A DNA stretch of 33,873 nt from Marinobacter santoriniensis NKSG1. GTDB lineage: Bacteria > Pseudomonadota > Gammaproteobacteria > Pseudomonadales > Oleiphilaceae. Under the pieces are notes generated by a model. It was not told where the DNA came from, searched no databases, and worked only from the letters and a program-made list of their open reading frames with translations. Of this stretch, positions 16,985 through 25,749 are shown in pieces; within the stretch, counting starts at the first letter, position 1, and the number at the start of each line of letters is the position of its first letter. A program made the translations under genes and the position numbers. Where the stretch lies: assembly GCF_000347775.1 (NCBI RefSeq), contig NZ_APAT01000011.1, positions 1 to 33,873 of the forward strand, written 5' to 3'.

Positions 16985-19135
16985 TCAGGCGAACGGTTTG
17001 TTGGATTCGGCGTGTTCGAGCAACAGATCGGGCGGGGTGAACCGTTCCCCGTACTGAGCCGCCAGTTCGCGGGCCCGCTCGGTAAACGATCGAACGCCAT
17101 ACTGGTTGATGAACTGGATGGCTCCCCCCGTCCAGGGGGCGTATCCGATGCCAAAAATACTGCCGACGTTGGCGTCCTCAACGGTTCTCAGAACACCTTC
17201 TTCGAGGCAGCGAACGGTCTCGATCGCCTGTATGAACAGGATCCGGTCTTTAAGGTCCTGCAATGCGATTGACCGGGCTTTGTCCGAATCGACAAAGCGG
17301 CGTTCGAGCTCCGGCCAGAGGTATTTCCGACCTTTTTCCGGATACTCGTAGAATCCGGCGCCGGTGGCTTTGCCCTTGCGCCCGAATTCATCAACCATGG
17401 TGTCGATGATGGCCTCGGCAGGGTGGGCATTCCAGGTGCCTCCGGCAGCCTCTGTGTCCCGCTTGCTTTGATCCCGGATGTGTTGCATGAGGGTCATGCT
17501 CACTTCATCGGAAATAGCCAGCGGTCCGACGGGCATCCCCGACAGCAGCCCGGCATTCTCGATGCTGGCTGGGTGAATACCCTCGCCGAGCATGGCGATG
17601 CCTTCATTGACAAAGGTACCGAAGACACGGGACGTGAAGAATCCGCGACTGTCGTTGACCACGATCGGGATCTTGCCAATCTGCTGAACGTAGTCGAAAG
17701 CGCGGGCCAGGGTTTCATCAGAGGTTTTTGCCCCGACGATGATCTCCACGAGCTGCATCTTGTCTACCGGTGAGAAGAAGTGCAGCCCAATGAAGTTCTC
17801 CGGTTTTCCGGATGCTTCTGCCAACTGGGTGATCGGGATGGTGGAGGTGTTGGAGGCAAAGATGCCATTGGTGACCATCCGGGGTTCCGCCTCCTGGGTG
17901 ACCTTGCCCTTCAGGCTGCTGTCTTCGAAGACCGCTTCAATGATCAGGTCGCAACCTTCCAGGTCATCGGCGGACTCGGTGGGTGTGATTCGCTCCAGGA
18001 TGTCCGTTTTCCGGGCTTCGGTCATGCGTCCACGGCTGACTTTTTTCGCCAGCAGATTCTCGGAATAGGCCTTGCCTTTTTCCGCGTTCTCCGCAGACAC
18101 GTCCTTGAGTACGACATCGACGTCACGAACGGCCGTTGCATAGGCAATACCGGCCCCCATCATTCCTGCACCAAGAACGCCGACTTTCCTGAACGTTTCC
18201 CGGGGGAACGTGTCCGGGCGACTGCCGCCGGCCTTGATGGCGTTGAGCTGGAACCAGAAGGTTCCGGTCATGTTCTTGGCCACCTGACCGGTCACCAACT
18301 CGGCAAAATACCGTGTTTCGATCAGGCTTCCGTTATCGAAGTCCACCTGGGCGCCCTCAACGGCGGCCGAGAGGATACGTTCCGGTGCCGGATAGCAGCC
18401 TCTGGTTTTCTGCTTGAGCATGGCTGGCGCAATCGCCAGTTTCTGGGCCATGGCTGGATGATGAGGGGCACCACCGGGGAACTTGAAGCCTTTCTGGTCC
18501 CAGGGCTGTTGGCTCTTGGGATGCGCATCGATGAACGCTCTGGCCTTTTCCAGCATGTCCTCTGGCGAGCTGGCCAGTGCATCTACAATCCCGGCCTTGA
18601 GTGCGGCGGCCGGATTGGCTTTCTTGCCTTCCATGAGGTATGGAAACGCTGCTTCCAGGCCAATCATTCGTGGTAAGCGTTGGGTGCCGCCTCCACCGGG
18701 CAGGAGCCCGAGGGTTACTTCAGGCAGGCCAAGCTGGATCCGCTCGTCATCAAGGACTATCCGGTGATGGCAGGCCAGGGCGATTTCCAGTCCCCCTCCG
18801 AGAGCGCTGCCGTTGATGGCGGCGACCAATGGTTTGCCGGTGGTTTCAAGAAAACGCATGTCGGCCTTGAGGCCATTGACCATTGCCTCGAATTGACCGG
18901 CCTGATCCGCGGTGACTCCATGCAGTTCCTTGAGGTCGCCTCCTGCAAAGAACGTCTTTTTGGCAGACGTCACGATGATGCCCCGGATGCTGTCGAGATC
19001 CGCTTTAACCCGTTTTACGGTTTCCGAGAGGCCTTGCCGGAAATCCGCGTTCATGGTGTTGGCCGATTGTCCCGGCATGTCGATGGTGAGGGTCAGGATC
19101 TGATCTGTCCCCAGTTCGTAATTGATGGCGCTCAT
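16985..19135 (-). CDS. FadB/FadJ-type multifunctional beta-oxidation protein
   Basis: The 716-residue protein joins an N-terminal crotonase (enoyl-CoA hydratase) domain to a C-terminal 3-hydroxyacyl-CoA dehydrogenase. The hydratase shows SALGGGLEIALACHHR with E117 and QLGLPEVTLGLLPGGGG with E139, the two catalytic glutamates of FadB. The NAD-binding motif is VLGAGMMGAGIA (about 320-331), and H452 with E464 in GLHFFSPVDKMQLVEI are the dehydrogenase catalytic residues. The N-terminus MSAINYELGTDQ, with AGGAG eight bases upstream of ATG 19133-19135, fits better than the longer open frame. It lies 30 bp after the thiolase and together they should form a trifunctional-type complex. It resembles the Pseudomonas FadB paralogs that start with a PGQSANTMN segment rather than E. 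coli FadB; the preferred chain length is unknown. Confidence 0.92.
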   Translation of the reverse strand: MSAINYELGTDQILTLTIDMPGQSANTMNADFRQGLSETVKRVKADLDSIRGIIVTSAKKTFFAGGDLKELHGVTADQAGQFEAMVNGLKADMRFLETTGKPLVAAINGSALGGGLEIALACHHRIVLDDERIQLGLPEVTLGLLPGGGGTQRLPRMIGLEAAFPYLMEGKKANPAAALKAGIVDALASSPEDMLEKARAFIDAHPKSQQPWDQKGFKFPGGAPHHPAMAQKLAIAPAMLKQKTRGCYPAPERILSAAVEGAQVDFDNGSLIETRYFAELVTGQVAKNMTGTFWFQLNAIKAGGSRPDTFPRETFRKVGVLGAGMMGAGIAYATAVRDVDVVLKDVSAENAEKGKAYSENLLAKKVSRGRMTEARKTDILERITPTESADDLEGCDLIIEAVFEDSSLKGKVTQEAEPRMVTNGIFASNTSTIPITQLAEASGKPENFIGLHFFSPVDKMQLVEIIVGAKTSDETLARAFDYVQQIGKIPIVVNDSRGFFTSRVFGTFVNEGIAMLGEGIHPASIENAGLLSGMPVGPLAISDEVSMTLMQHIRDQSKRDTEAAGGTWNAHPAEAIIDTMVDEFGRKGKATGAGFYEYPEKGRKYLWPELERRFVDSDKARSIALQDLKDRILFIQAIETVRCLEEGVLRTVEDANVGSIFGIGYAPWTGGAIQFINQYGVRSFTERARELAAQYGERFTPPDLLLEHAESNKPFA

Positions 19136-19165
19136 GATTGGTTCTCCTGTTCGCAATCGTTGGGG

Positions 19166-20374
19166 TCAGACGCGTTCGATGATGGTGGCGATGCCCATGC
19201 CGCCGCCCACGCAGAGTGTGGCAAGGCCGTAGCGCAGTTCACGGCGTTCCAGCTCATCCAGCAGGGTGCCCAGAATCATGGCTCCAGTGGCACCGAGCGG
19301 ATGGCCCATGGCGATGGCTCCGCCGTTAACGTTGACCTTTTCATCCGGCACGGCGAGTTCCCGCTGGAAGCGCATGACAACGGAGGCGAACGCTTCGTTG
19401 ACTTCGAACAGGTCGATCTGATCGACCGACATCCCCGCCTTTGCCAGCGCCTTGCGCGCCGCTGGTGCGGGGCCGGTCAGCATAATGGTGGGGTCGGTAC
19501 TCGTGACGGCGGTGGCTACGATGCGCGCCCGTGGTGTCAGGCCCAGCTCACGCCCCTTGGCTTCGCTGCCGATCAGCATGGCAGTGGCGCCATCAACGAT
19601 GCCCGAGGAATTGCCCGCGTGGTGAACGTGGTTGATCTTCTCGACATAGTGGTACTTTTCACGGGCCACGCCATCGAAACCCATTTCTCCCATCATCTGG
19701 AAGGATGGTTTCAGGCTGGCCAGGGATTCCACGGTGGTGTTGCCCCGGACATGTTCATCACTGTCCAGGATCACCACGCCGTTCTGGTCGGTCACGGGGA
19801 TGATGGATTTGTTGAAGTAACCGTTTTCCCAGGCGTTGGCCGCCTTTCTTTGCGAGTTCACGGCGAACCCGTCGACGTCCTCGCGGGAGAAACCTTCAAG
19901 TGTCGCAATAAGATCAGCACCGATACCCTGAGGCATGAATCCTGTGTGGAGGTTGGTTTCCGGATCGGTGGCCCAGGCACCGCCATCGGATCCCATTGGA
20001 ACACGGGACATGGCTTCAACACCGCCGGCGACGACGAGGTCCTCCCAGCCGGAGCGAACCTTCATGGCAGCCAGGTTCACCGCCTCGAGCCCGGACGCGC
20101 AAAAACGGTTCAGTGTTACGCCCGCGACCTTTTCGTCCCAGTCGGCCGCGAGGGCGGCCGTCTTGGCAATGTCGGCGCCCTGATCGCCGACGGCTGTGAC
20201 ACAGCCCATGACGATGTCGTCCACTTCAGCTGTATTCAGGCTGTTCCGGGTCTCTAGGGCATGCAGCACCGTTGTCAGCAGGCTGATGGGTTTGACGCTG
20301 TGCAGTGAACCGTCTTTTTTGCCGCGCCCCCTGGGGGTACGAACCGCGTCGAAGATGTAGGCTTCGGTGCTCAT
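19166..20374 (-). CDS. Acetyl-CoA C-acyltransferase (thiolase) of beta-oxidation
   Basis: The 402-residue thiolase has all three catalytic positions: nucleophile C92 ([13 protein letters not shown]), H358 ([15 protein letters not shown]) and C388 (LCVGGGMG). It should cleave 3-ketoacyl-CoA with CoA to give acetyl-CoA and a shortened acyl-CoA, acting with the FadB-type protein encoded 30 bp downstream. I used the ATG at 20372-20374 ([16 protein letters not shown]) with an AGAGGAC ribosome site six bases upstream, since the additional open frame does not resemble thiolases and would cover the palindrome upstream. It could also act as a biosynthetic acetoacetyl-CoA thiolase, but the operon partner favours degradation. 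Confidence 0.92.
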   Translation of the reverse strand: MSTEAYIFDAVRTPRGRGKKDGSLHSVKPISLLTTVLHALETRNSLNTAEVDDIVMGCVTAVGDQGADIAKTAALAADWDEKVAGVTLNRFCASGLEAVNLAAMKVRSGWEDLVVAGGVEAMSRVPMGSDGGAWATDPETNLHTGFMPQGIGADLIATLEGFSREDVDGFAVNSQRKAANAWENGYFNKSIIPVTDQNGVVILDSDEHVRGNTTVESLASLKPSFQMMGEMGFDGVAREKYHYVEKINHVHHAGNSSGIVDGATAMLIGSEAKGRELGLTPRARIVATAVTSTDPTIMLTGPAPAARKALAKAGMSVDQIDLFEVNEAFASVVMRFQRELAVPDEKVNVNGGAIAMGHPLGATGAMILGTLLDELERRELRYGLATLCVGGGMGIATIIERV

Positions 20375-20398
20375 TGCCTGTCCTCTGGTGATGGTTGG

Positions 20399-20425
20399 AT
20401 GGTTATCTGTTATGCAGGTAACCAT
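20399..20425. promoter_or_regulatory. 27-bp imperfect palindrome upstream of the thiolase operon
   Basis: ATGGTTATCTG (20399-20409) and CAGGTAACCAT (20415-20425) are inverted repeats matching at 10 of 11 positions around a 5-bp centre. The element begins 24 bp upstream of the thiolase ATG. Its size and symmetry suit the operator of a dimeric repressor; it could alternatively be a leader stem-loop. It does not match the FadR or PsrA sites I remember. Confidence 0.5.
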
Positions 20426-20493
20426 AGCCTCTGAACCGGGACAGGCGTAATGACGCGGGCTGCCAATCCCATTGGCGAAATTGCTCACCGGCC

Positions 20494-20522
20494 ATGACAA
20501 TCGCCCCGCGGGCTTCTATGTT
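20494..20522 (+). promoter_or_regulatory. Tentative promoter of the ComFB-family gene
   Basis: ATGACA (20494-20499), a 17-bp spacer and TATGTT (20517-20522) form a plausible sigma-70 promoter 35 bp before the ATG. Both hexamers deviate from consensus, so the assignment is weak. Confidence 0.3.
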
Positions 20523-20557
20523 TCAGGGTAGAAGAGAATATATCCGGGAGGTCTGGG

Positions 20558-20821
20558 ATGTCCCTAAGAGATGCGATCGACAACTTTTATGAGCGCCTGG
20601 TGGCAGATGCGATCGAGGCAACAAGGGAGCAGACGGATAATGCGGATTACCTGACCGACGTCATGTGCGTGGCGCTGAACCGCTTACCCACGCGCTATTA
20701 CCGGCATTCGATCGACATGATGTTCTATCTGGCAGACGAGGAACTGAAAGATATGAAGGACAAATCCCTGGCCGCTGTTCGTGCAGCCAGGGCGTTTGTC
20801 AGTGAACATCGGCGGGAATAG
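20558..20821 (+). CDS. ComFB family small protein
   Basis: An 87-residue protein. The core YLTDVMCVALNRLPTRYY followed by a short helix matches the ComFB family, whose members share a D(V)xCxALNxLPxRY-like signature. The Bacillus founder is a late-competence operon protein of unclear role. Recent work on cyanobacterial members described them as cyclic-di-GMP receptors, which is from memory and may not hold for every branch. The N-terminal part (SLRDAIDNFYERLVADAI) and the C-terminus are helical. A strong GGGAGG site (20546-20551) precedes the ATG. It stands alone, diverging from the beta-oxidation operon and converging on the DUF349 gene with a 5-bp gap. Confidence 0.75.
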   Translation: MSLRDAIDNFYERLVADAIEATREQTDNADYLTDVMCVALNRLPTRYYRHSIDMMFYLADEELKDMKDKSLAAVRAARAFVSEHRRE

Positions 20822-20826
20822 CAGGG

Positions 20827-23283
20827 TTAGTTGGAGGCAGCCGCCATCAAGGCGTTATTCAGGCGGCTCGCCAGACTGCTGTCGACCGGTTCTTCGAAAG
20901 GCTGGAGACACCATTGGGCGACAAGCTGTTCGATTTCCTGCAACGGATCAGGCTGCTGATCGCTGTTGCCCAGCCCTGCGCTGAGTCTTTTAACCTGAAT
21001 CTCCATTCTCCGTTGTTGCTCATCCGCAGGGGATTCAACGCCACCGAGAATTTCGGCACGGATGACAAGCTCCTGGGCGGGCAGGGCTGTCTGGCCGGCC
21101 ACAAGGCGATGCCAGTGATCGGGGATCTCTGAGGGCACGATGCCGCCGTTTTTACGGGCTTCGATCAAGTGCTGCCAGTGTCCGATTTTCTGTGTCAGCC
21201 GCACGGCTTTCAGTTTTTCCTGAAGATCCTGACGTTTTGCCCGAACCCGGTCTTTGAGTGCATCGGACAGTGCGCCCATATCGATTGACTGAATCCGAGT
21301 CAGGGCCTGCTGGATGGCTTCGTCGGATTCGGGCGTCGCATCTGAGTCCAGGTTCTCCAGTACTTCACTGGCGGTCTGGTCGGCCAGTTCCGTAGCCTGA
21401 TGGCGGGCATTCCGCTGAGCATCCCGGCGTTCAAAAATCAGATCACAGGCTTTTCGGAAGGCTTGCCAGAGTTTCCTGTCTTCGCGGTGCCGGGTAATGC
21501 CAATGGCCTTCCACTCGGCCTGAAGCGCTTTGGCCTCGTTCATGGCCTCCTGCAAGGGTTCGTGTTCCACCAGCGCCTGAGCTTTTTCAACGATCTCCTG
21601 TTTCAGGGTCTCGTTACGACGACGCTCTTCATCAAGCGGCTTTTCCAACTGGCGTAGCAACTCGTCGAATCGCTTCTGAACCTGGCGGTTATCACGGAAT
21701 TCGACGGGCCAGGCCTGCTTCCACTCCTGTCGGGCGGTCTGGTGGATCCGCTCCGCGCCCTTCCAGTCCACGTTGTCCCAGTTCGCCTGCGTCAGGAAAG
21801 TCTCGAGTTCGTCGCAGATTGCCTGACGTTTCTCAAGATTGGCCTGCTTGAGCCCGGATTTGGCTTCAAAATACGCCTTGCAGGGTTCAAAGGCCTTATC
21901 CGAGGCTGCCTTGAATCTGGTCCACAGAGTCCGGTCGGACGAGCCGCCAAGTTCCCGCCACTCGGTCTGAAGCTCTTTAATCCGCTCCGCCTTGGCTTCC
22001 GGTTCCATGGGTTGGTTTGCCAGGTATTCCATCTGTTCGCACAGCGCGATCTGTTTGGGCTCGGTGGCAAACCCCTGCCAGTCACTCAGCTCCCGGAACT
22101 GGCCGGCAAGCAATTGCATGCGCGCCTGGAAGGGGCGGGCATGCCGACGATCGAGCTGTTTGAACTGGTTCTGTGCCGACTTGAGAAGTTGTCTGGACTC
22201 CCGGAACTGCTTTGCCTCAAGGGCGGACTCAAGCTTTTCGATCAGGTTTTTGAGGTCGTCGGAAAGAGCCTGTTGTTCCTGCGTGTCTTTCTGTACCGGC
22301 GGGGTGTCAGGACGCTTTCCGGCGAGCTTTCGAACCGATTCCAGAGCCTGGGGCAGAGGGAAACCCTCTGGCCAGTCAATGTTTTTCAGAAGGGTTTTCC
22401 CTTGTTCCCGGTGTTCTTGCGAAGTGGGTTCGCCGGAGTTGAAAAGCTCGGAGAGCTGGCTGATCGTATCCTCGGCCTGCGAAAGGCGGCGAACGGCGCC
22501 CAGATAATGCCGCAGGCTCTGCATGTGCGTTTCGTAAGCCTTCTGTTCCTGCTTTCCTACATCGGTATCGCGTGTGGCTTCGAGCCAGCGATTTTCCTGG
22601 GTTCGTTGCAAGGCGTCCAGCGAGGACAGAGAGGGCAGGTCTGTCGTCCGGGATTTCAGCCCCTCAAGGGTGTCCTCGAGCAGGGAGAGGGTTTCCTCCC
22701 GTTGCCGCTGTTGTTCCTCGTGTCGCAGGGATTCGGCCAACTCGGATTCAATGTCCTGGAGGCGCTGGCGACAGCGGTGAACTGCCTCCAGAAACTGTTG
22801 GGTTTGCTCCGCCGTGGCTGAGGATTCCACCGGCTGCCATTGGCCCAGCAGGGCATCCAGGCGTGCTTCGAAAAGCTTGGTGTCTTCGCTGTTGGCCTGT
22901 TCTTCGGCGCTGATGATCAGTTTCTGGATTTTCCTGGCCGTGTCGGCTTCCAGGTCCCGGGCCTCCTTGAGGGCCTGAAGAGCCTGCTTGGCGATCTGAT
23001 AGACGCCCTTATCCCGCCCTTTGGCCTGTTTCTGAACCCGTTGGAGCGACTCAGGGTCGGTGAGCTTCTGGGCCGCTGAGAGGCGAATATCGGCAGTCAC
23101 ACCATTGATCGCGAGGTCGGCCAGTTCGTCCTGGGTAGCCTGACCCCCAAGCGCTTCAAGCTGTTTGTCCCGCTGAGTGGTTCGCGTGTCCTCGACAGGG
23201 GCCTGCGTTGGGCTGTCCGCTTCTTTGGGCGCCGGTTTCGCGGATTTGCGGGATTTGAACAGTTTCTGGATAAATGCGGCCAT
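20827..23283 (-). CDS. DUF349 domain-containing long helical protein
   Basis: An 818-residue, highly charged and glutamine-rich protein predicted to be almost wholly alpha-helical. Repeated segments of the type LQ.EWRELG....... LW.RFKAA.D.AFE (around residues 440-490) and LQAEWKAIGITRHREDRKLWQAFRKACD (in short: LQAEWKAIG, LWQAFRKACD) are typical of DUF349 repeats, of which at least three are visible. There is no signal peptide or transmembrane segment. The start is ATG at 23281-23283 with AAAGGA eight bases upstream; a longer open frame to 23400 adds unrelated sequence. A -10-like TAGAAT lies on this strand at 23424-23429. The function of the family is not known to me; its size and helical repeats suggest a scaffold or a nucleic-acid-associated role, which is speculation. 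Confidence 0.85.
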   Translation of the reverse strand: MAAFIQKLFKSRKSAKPAPKEADSPTQAPVEDTRTTQRDKQLEALGGQATQDELADLAINGVTADIRLSAAQKLTDPESLQRVQKQAKGRDKGVYQIAKQALQALKEARDLEADTARKIQKLIISAEEQANSEDTKLFEARLDALLGQWQPVESSATAEQTQQFLEAVHRCRQRLQDIESELAESLRHEEQQRQREETLSLLEDTLEGLKSRTTDLPSLSSLDALQRTQENRWLEATRDTDVGKQEQKAYETHMQSLRHYLGAVRRLSQAEDTISQLSELFNSGEPTSQEHREQGKTLLKNIDWPEGFPLPQALESVRKLAGKRPDTPPVQKDTQEQQALSDDLKNLIEKLESALEAKQFRESRQLLKSAQNQFKQLDRRHARPFQARMQLLAGQFRELSDWQGFATEPKQIALCEQMEYLANQPMEPEAKAERIKELQTEWRELGGSSDRTLWTRFKAASDKAFEPCKAYFEAKSGLKQANLEKRQAICDELETFLTQANWDNVDWKGAERIHQTARQEWKQAWPVEFRDNRQVQKRFDELLRQLEKPLDEERRRNETLKQEIVEKAQALVEHEPLQEAMNEAKALQAEWKAIGITRHREDRKLWQAFRKACDLIFERRDAQRNARHQATELADQTASEVLENLDSDATPESDEAIQQALTRIQSIDMGALSDALKDRVRAKRQDLQEKLKAVRLTQKIGHWQHLIEARKNGGIVPSEIPDHWHRLVAGQTALPAQELVIRAEILGGVESPADEQQRRMEIQVKRLSAGLGNSDQQPDPLQEIEQLVAQWCLQPFEEPVDSSLASRLNNALMAAASN

Positions 23284-23461
23284 GAAGGTGTCCTTTGGGA
23301 TTGAAACCAGTCCTCGGTGTCGGGCAAAGTGCTCCGTCACCGGCCATCGGCTCGGTATGCCGGGTACGGGCATCGGATGGTCTCTGGTGATCAGGCTCAT
23401 CCGATGATGGAAAATCGGGGGCTATTCTAGCGTTTTGATGGCGTTTGCGGAAAGGGTCTGA

Positions 23462-23953
23462 ATGGCAAAACAGGAAAATCGTGATGATGAACAATACCGG
23501 GCCCGCGCGACGGCGCTGAGATTGCTGGCGCGGCGGGAGCACAGTCGGCTTGAGCTGTCGCTGAAACTCAGGCAGCGCCGGTTCGAGGATGATCTGATCC
23601 GGGAGGTTCTCGACGAATATGAAGCGGAAGGCTGGCTGGATGATAACCGGTTTGCCGATGTTTACGCCCGTCAGCGCCTGGATCTTGGGTATGGGCCCTT
23701 GAGGATTATGGGGGAATTGCAGCAAAGGGGAGTCCGAGCAACACCGGCCTGTTTTGATGACATGGATGAAACGGCGTGGTGCCACAATGCCATTCGCCTG
23801 AGGGATCGTCGATTCGGACTGTCAGATCTTGACGACAACTGGGAGGAAAAGGCCAGGCAGGCCCGATTCCTGAACCGTCGCGGTTTCTCTGCCAGCCAGG
23901 TCGAAGCGGCCCTTGAGGCGACGTCCCTCCCTGAGGAACGGGGTTGTGACTAG
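23462..23953 (+). CDS. recX: Regulatory protein RecX
   Basis: RecX binds RecA filaments and inhibits their extension and recombinase activity. The 163-residue product is typical in length and made of three-helix repeats: ARATALRLLARREHSRLELSLKL, here seen as ALRLLARREHSRLEL, then VLDEYEAEGWLDDNRFADVYARQR and LGYGPLRIMGELQQRGV, and a C-terminal repeat ending RRGFSASQVEAALE. These are the diagnostic RecX stretches. AAAGGG lies upstream of the ATG. recA is not next to it in this window, unlike the common recA-recX order. It diverges from the DUF349 gene and its stop overlaps that of mltF by 4 bp. Confidence 0.92.
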   Translation: MAKQENRDDEQYRARATALRLLARREHSRLELSLKLRQRRFEDDLIREVLDEYEAEGWLDDNRFADVYARQRLDLGYGPLRIMGELQQRGVRATPACFDDMDETAWCHNAIRLRDRRFGLSDLDDNWEEKARQARFLNRRGFSASQVEAALEATSLPEERGCD

Positions 23954-25512
23954 AGCGTCGGAGGAATCACGCTCAGGTCCGGAGGCAGGCTCGCTCTGAG
24001 TTCGGGATCGTCCTTCGCCGGTGATGTATCGGCATTGCTCTGGCTGTCCGTGGACTCGGCACTGGACAATTGTGGAGGTACTTCAGGAGAGACAGGGGCA
24101 GCCGGCGAGGTCAGACGGGCCAATACGTCGTAATAGCGGCGGATGTTCTGAACATAGATGACGGGCTCCTGGCCCCGGGCGTATCCGAAACGGGTCTTCG
24201 AGTACCACTCTTTCTGGGCCAGCAGTGGCAGAAATTCCTTCACGTCAATCCAGCGATCGGGATCCTTTCCGGCACTTTCTGCCAGTCGTCGGGCGTCCTC
24301 AAGGTGCCCGAAGCCGACATTGTAGGAAGCCAGGGCAAACCAGGTGCGATCCGGCTCTGGTATGCGCTCCGGGATTTTGTCATGCACGATCTGGAAGTAG
24401 CGGGCGCCTCCCTCAATGCTCTCTTCAGCGTCCAGTCGGTTGTTGACGCCGATGTAGCTGGCAGTGTTGCGCGTCAGCATCATCAGCCCCCGTACCCCGG
24501 TTGGGGAGACGGCGTTGGGTCTCCAGTGGGATTCCTGGTATCCGATGGCCGCAAGCAGCCGCCAATCCATGTCGAACGCCTTGGCCTGTTCCCGGAAAAG
24601 GTCTTCATATTTCGGTAGTCGATTACGAACGTGGAACATGAAAGTGCGCGCCCCCACGTAATTGAGCCGGTCGAGATGGCCGTAGAATCGCTCGGACAGT
24701 TGGGCCAGCACACCGTTCTCTTTCAGGTCATTCAGGACCGAGCGCGCCGTCTTGACGAGGGTGTCGTCCTGTTCTTTGGGGAACAGCCAGACCAGTTCAC
24801 GGGGTTTGCCCAGTGCGAACGCCTCCTTCACGTGTGGGAAAAACACCTGATTCAGTTCCAGTTCATTGGACGAGACGACGGCAAAGGGATACTTTCCACT
24901 CTCGACCCGGGCAAGAATGCCGGCGGGATCGAGGCCGGGGTGTGTTTTCAGCGTAATCGACTGATCCAGGGCGCCAAGCGACTTCAGGATTGCTTCATGA
25001 TCGCTGTCGGCGACCAGATTCAGGCTCTTCCCGGACAGGTCTGCGAGGGACTCTGGCCGACTCATGTCCCGGTGATAAACCACAACGGACTGGGTTTGGA
25101 TGCCGGTGGCGAGTGTTCGGAATCGCTTGTCGAACTCTGGCTGATCGGAAAGACCCGCCATGCCAATATGAGCGTAATCTCGATCAAGGACCGACAGTAT
25201 CTCGGTGTTGTCCTCGGCGGTCCGGACCTTGAGGTTCACGCCCAGTTTTTCGGCAAGACGTTTGGCGAGTTCGTAGTCGTAGCCGGTAGGGCCGTCCCGA
25301 CCTTCGTAGTAGATCGAAGGCGCCACCCGGGTAATGACGTGCAGGGTTCCTTCGTTGCGAATTTCCTGGACGGTACTCGGGCGTGAGCAGCCCGAGAGTG
25401 TAAGGGCTGCACCGATGACCAGGGCGACGGGGGCTCTGGAAGCAAAAAGGCGGTGCAATAATCTGGGCAAATCCCTGATCTCCCTGAGAACTTTCTTCAG
25501 CCAGATACGCAC
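23950..25512 (-). CDS. mltF: Membrane-bound lytic murein transglycosylase F
   Basis: MltF cleaves peptidoglycan glycan strands with formation of 1,6-anhydroMurNAc. The 520-residue product has a hydrophobic N-terminal segment and a lipobox LSGC (39-42), so it is probably a lipoprotein. A solute-binding-protein-like regulatory domain follows (about 50-285, TGYDYELAKRLAEKLG), then an SLT lytic transglycosylase domain with catalytic E327 in YQESHW, SPTGVRGLMMLT and FALASYNVGFGHL. A proline/serine-rich tail ends the protein. The start is GTG at 25510-25512 with no clear ribosome site, so it is uncertain; it does keep the lipobox in a signal-peptide context. The mltF / purL divergent arrangement is shared with Pseudomonas as I recall. 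Confidence 0.94.
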   Translation of the reverse strand: MRIWLKKVLREIRDLPRLLHRLFASRAPVALVIGAALTLSGCSRPSTVQEIRNEGTLHVITRVAPSIYYEGRDGPTGYDYELAKRLAEKLGVNLKVRTAEDNTEILSVLDRDYAHIGMAGLSDQPEFDKRFRTLATGIQTQSVVVYHRDMSRPESLADLSGKSLNLVADSDHEAILKSLGALDQSITLKTHPGLDPAGILARVESGKYPFAVVSSNELELNQVFFPHVKEAFALGKPRELVWLFPKEQDDTLVKTARSVLNDLKENGVLAQLSERFYGHLDRLNYVGARTFMFHVRNRLPKYEDLFREQAKAFDMDWRLLAAIGYQESHWRPNAVSPTGVRGLMMLTRNTASYIGVNNRLDAEESIEGGARYFQIVHDKIPERIPEPDRTWFALASYNVGFGHLEDARRLAESAGKDPDRWIDVKEFLPLLAQKEWYSKTRFGYARGQEPVIYVQNIRRYYDVLARLTSPAAPVSPEVPPQLSSAESTDSQSNADTSPAKDDPELRASLPPDLSVIPPTL

Positions 25513-25609
25513 GGATTTCGCTCGCGTATTTCTGGATCCTGGTGTTCGTCGCTTCCTTGCTTTCTACATGATCCTTGGCCGGTTCGCTCTGGTCAATAAA
25601 ACGCCGGTA

Positions 25610-25630
25610 TGACAATGCAAAACAATGTCA
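25610..25630. promoter_or_regulatory. 21-bp imperfect palindrome between mltF and purL
   Basis: TGACAATG (25610-25617) and CAATGTCA (25623-25630) form inverted arms matching at seven of eight positions around a 5-bp centre. The right arm contains a TTGACA-like -35 reading towards mltF on the minus strand, but no good -10 box follows. It may be an operator for either divergent gene. Confidence 0.3.
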
Positions 25631-25749
25631 ATTATCTGGGTGCGCAATAACCGCAGGTGCGCTGTATCCCGGCTTCGCTTTCAAGTATCATTGCGGGCTT
25701 TCAAATTGCACCGGATTCCCTTTCTTTTCGCGCGATACAGGTTGATATC

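Noticed and set aside
18680..20257. 525-codon plus-strand open frame
   Set aside because: It lies antisense to the thiolase and FadB-type genes, whose catalytic motifs are intact; long antisense frames are common in GC-rich DNA.
25604..25631. TTGACA on the minus strand as an mltF promoter
   Set aside because: The -35 is perfect, but no acceptable -10 lies 15-19 bp downstream.
25657..25749. Upstream extension of purL by 31 codons
   Set aside because: The added residues do not resemble PurL; the E. coli-like N-terminus starts at 25750.
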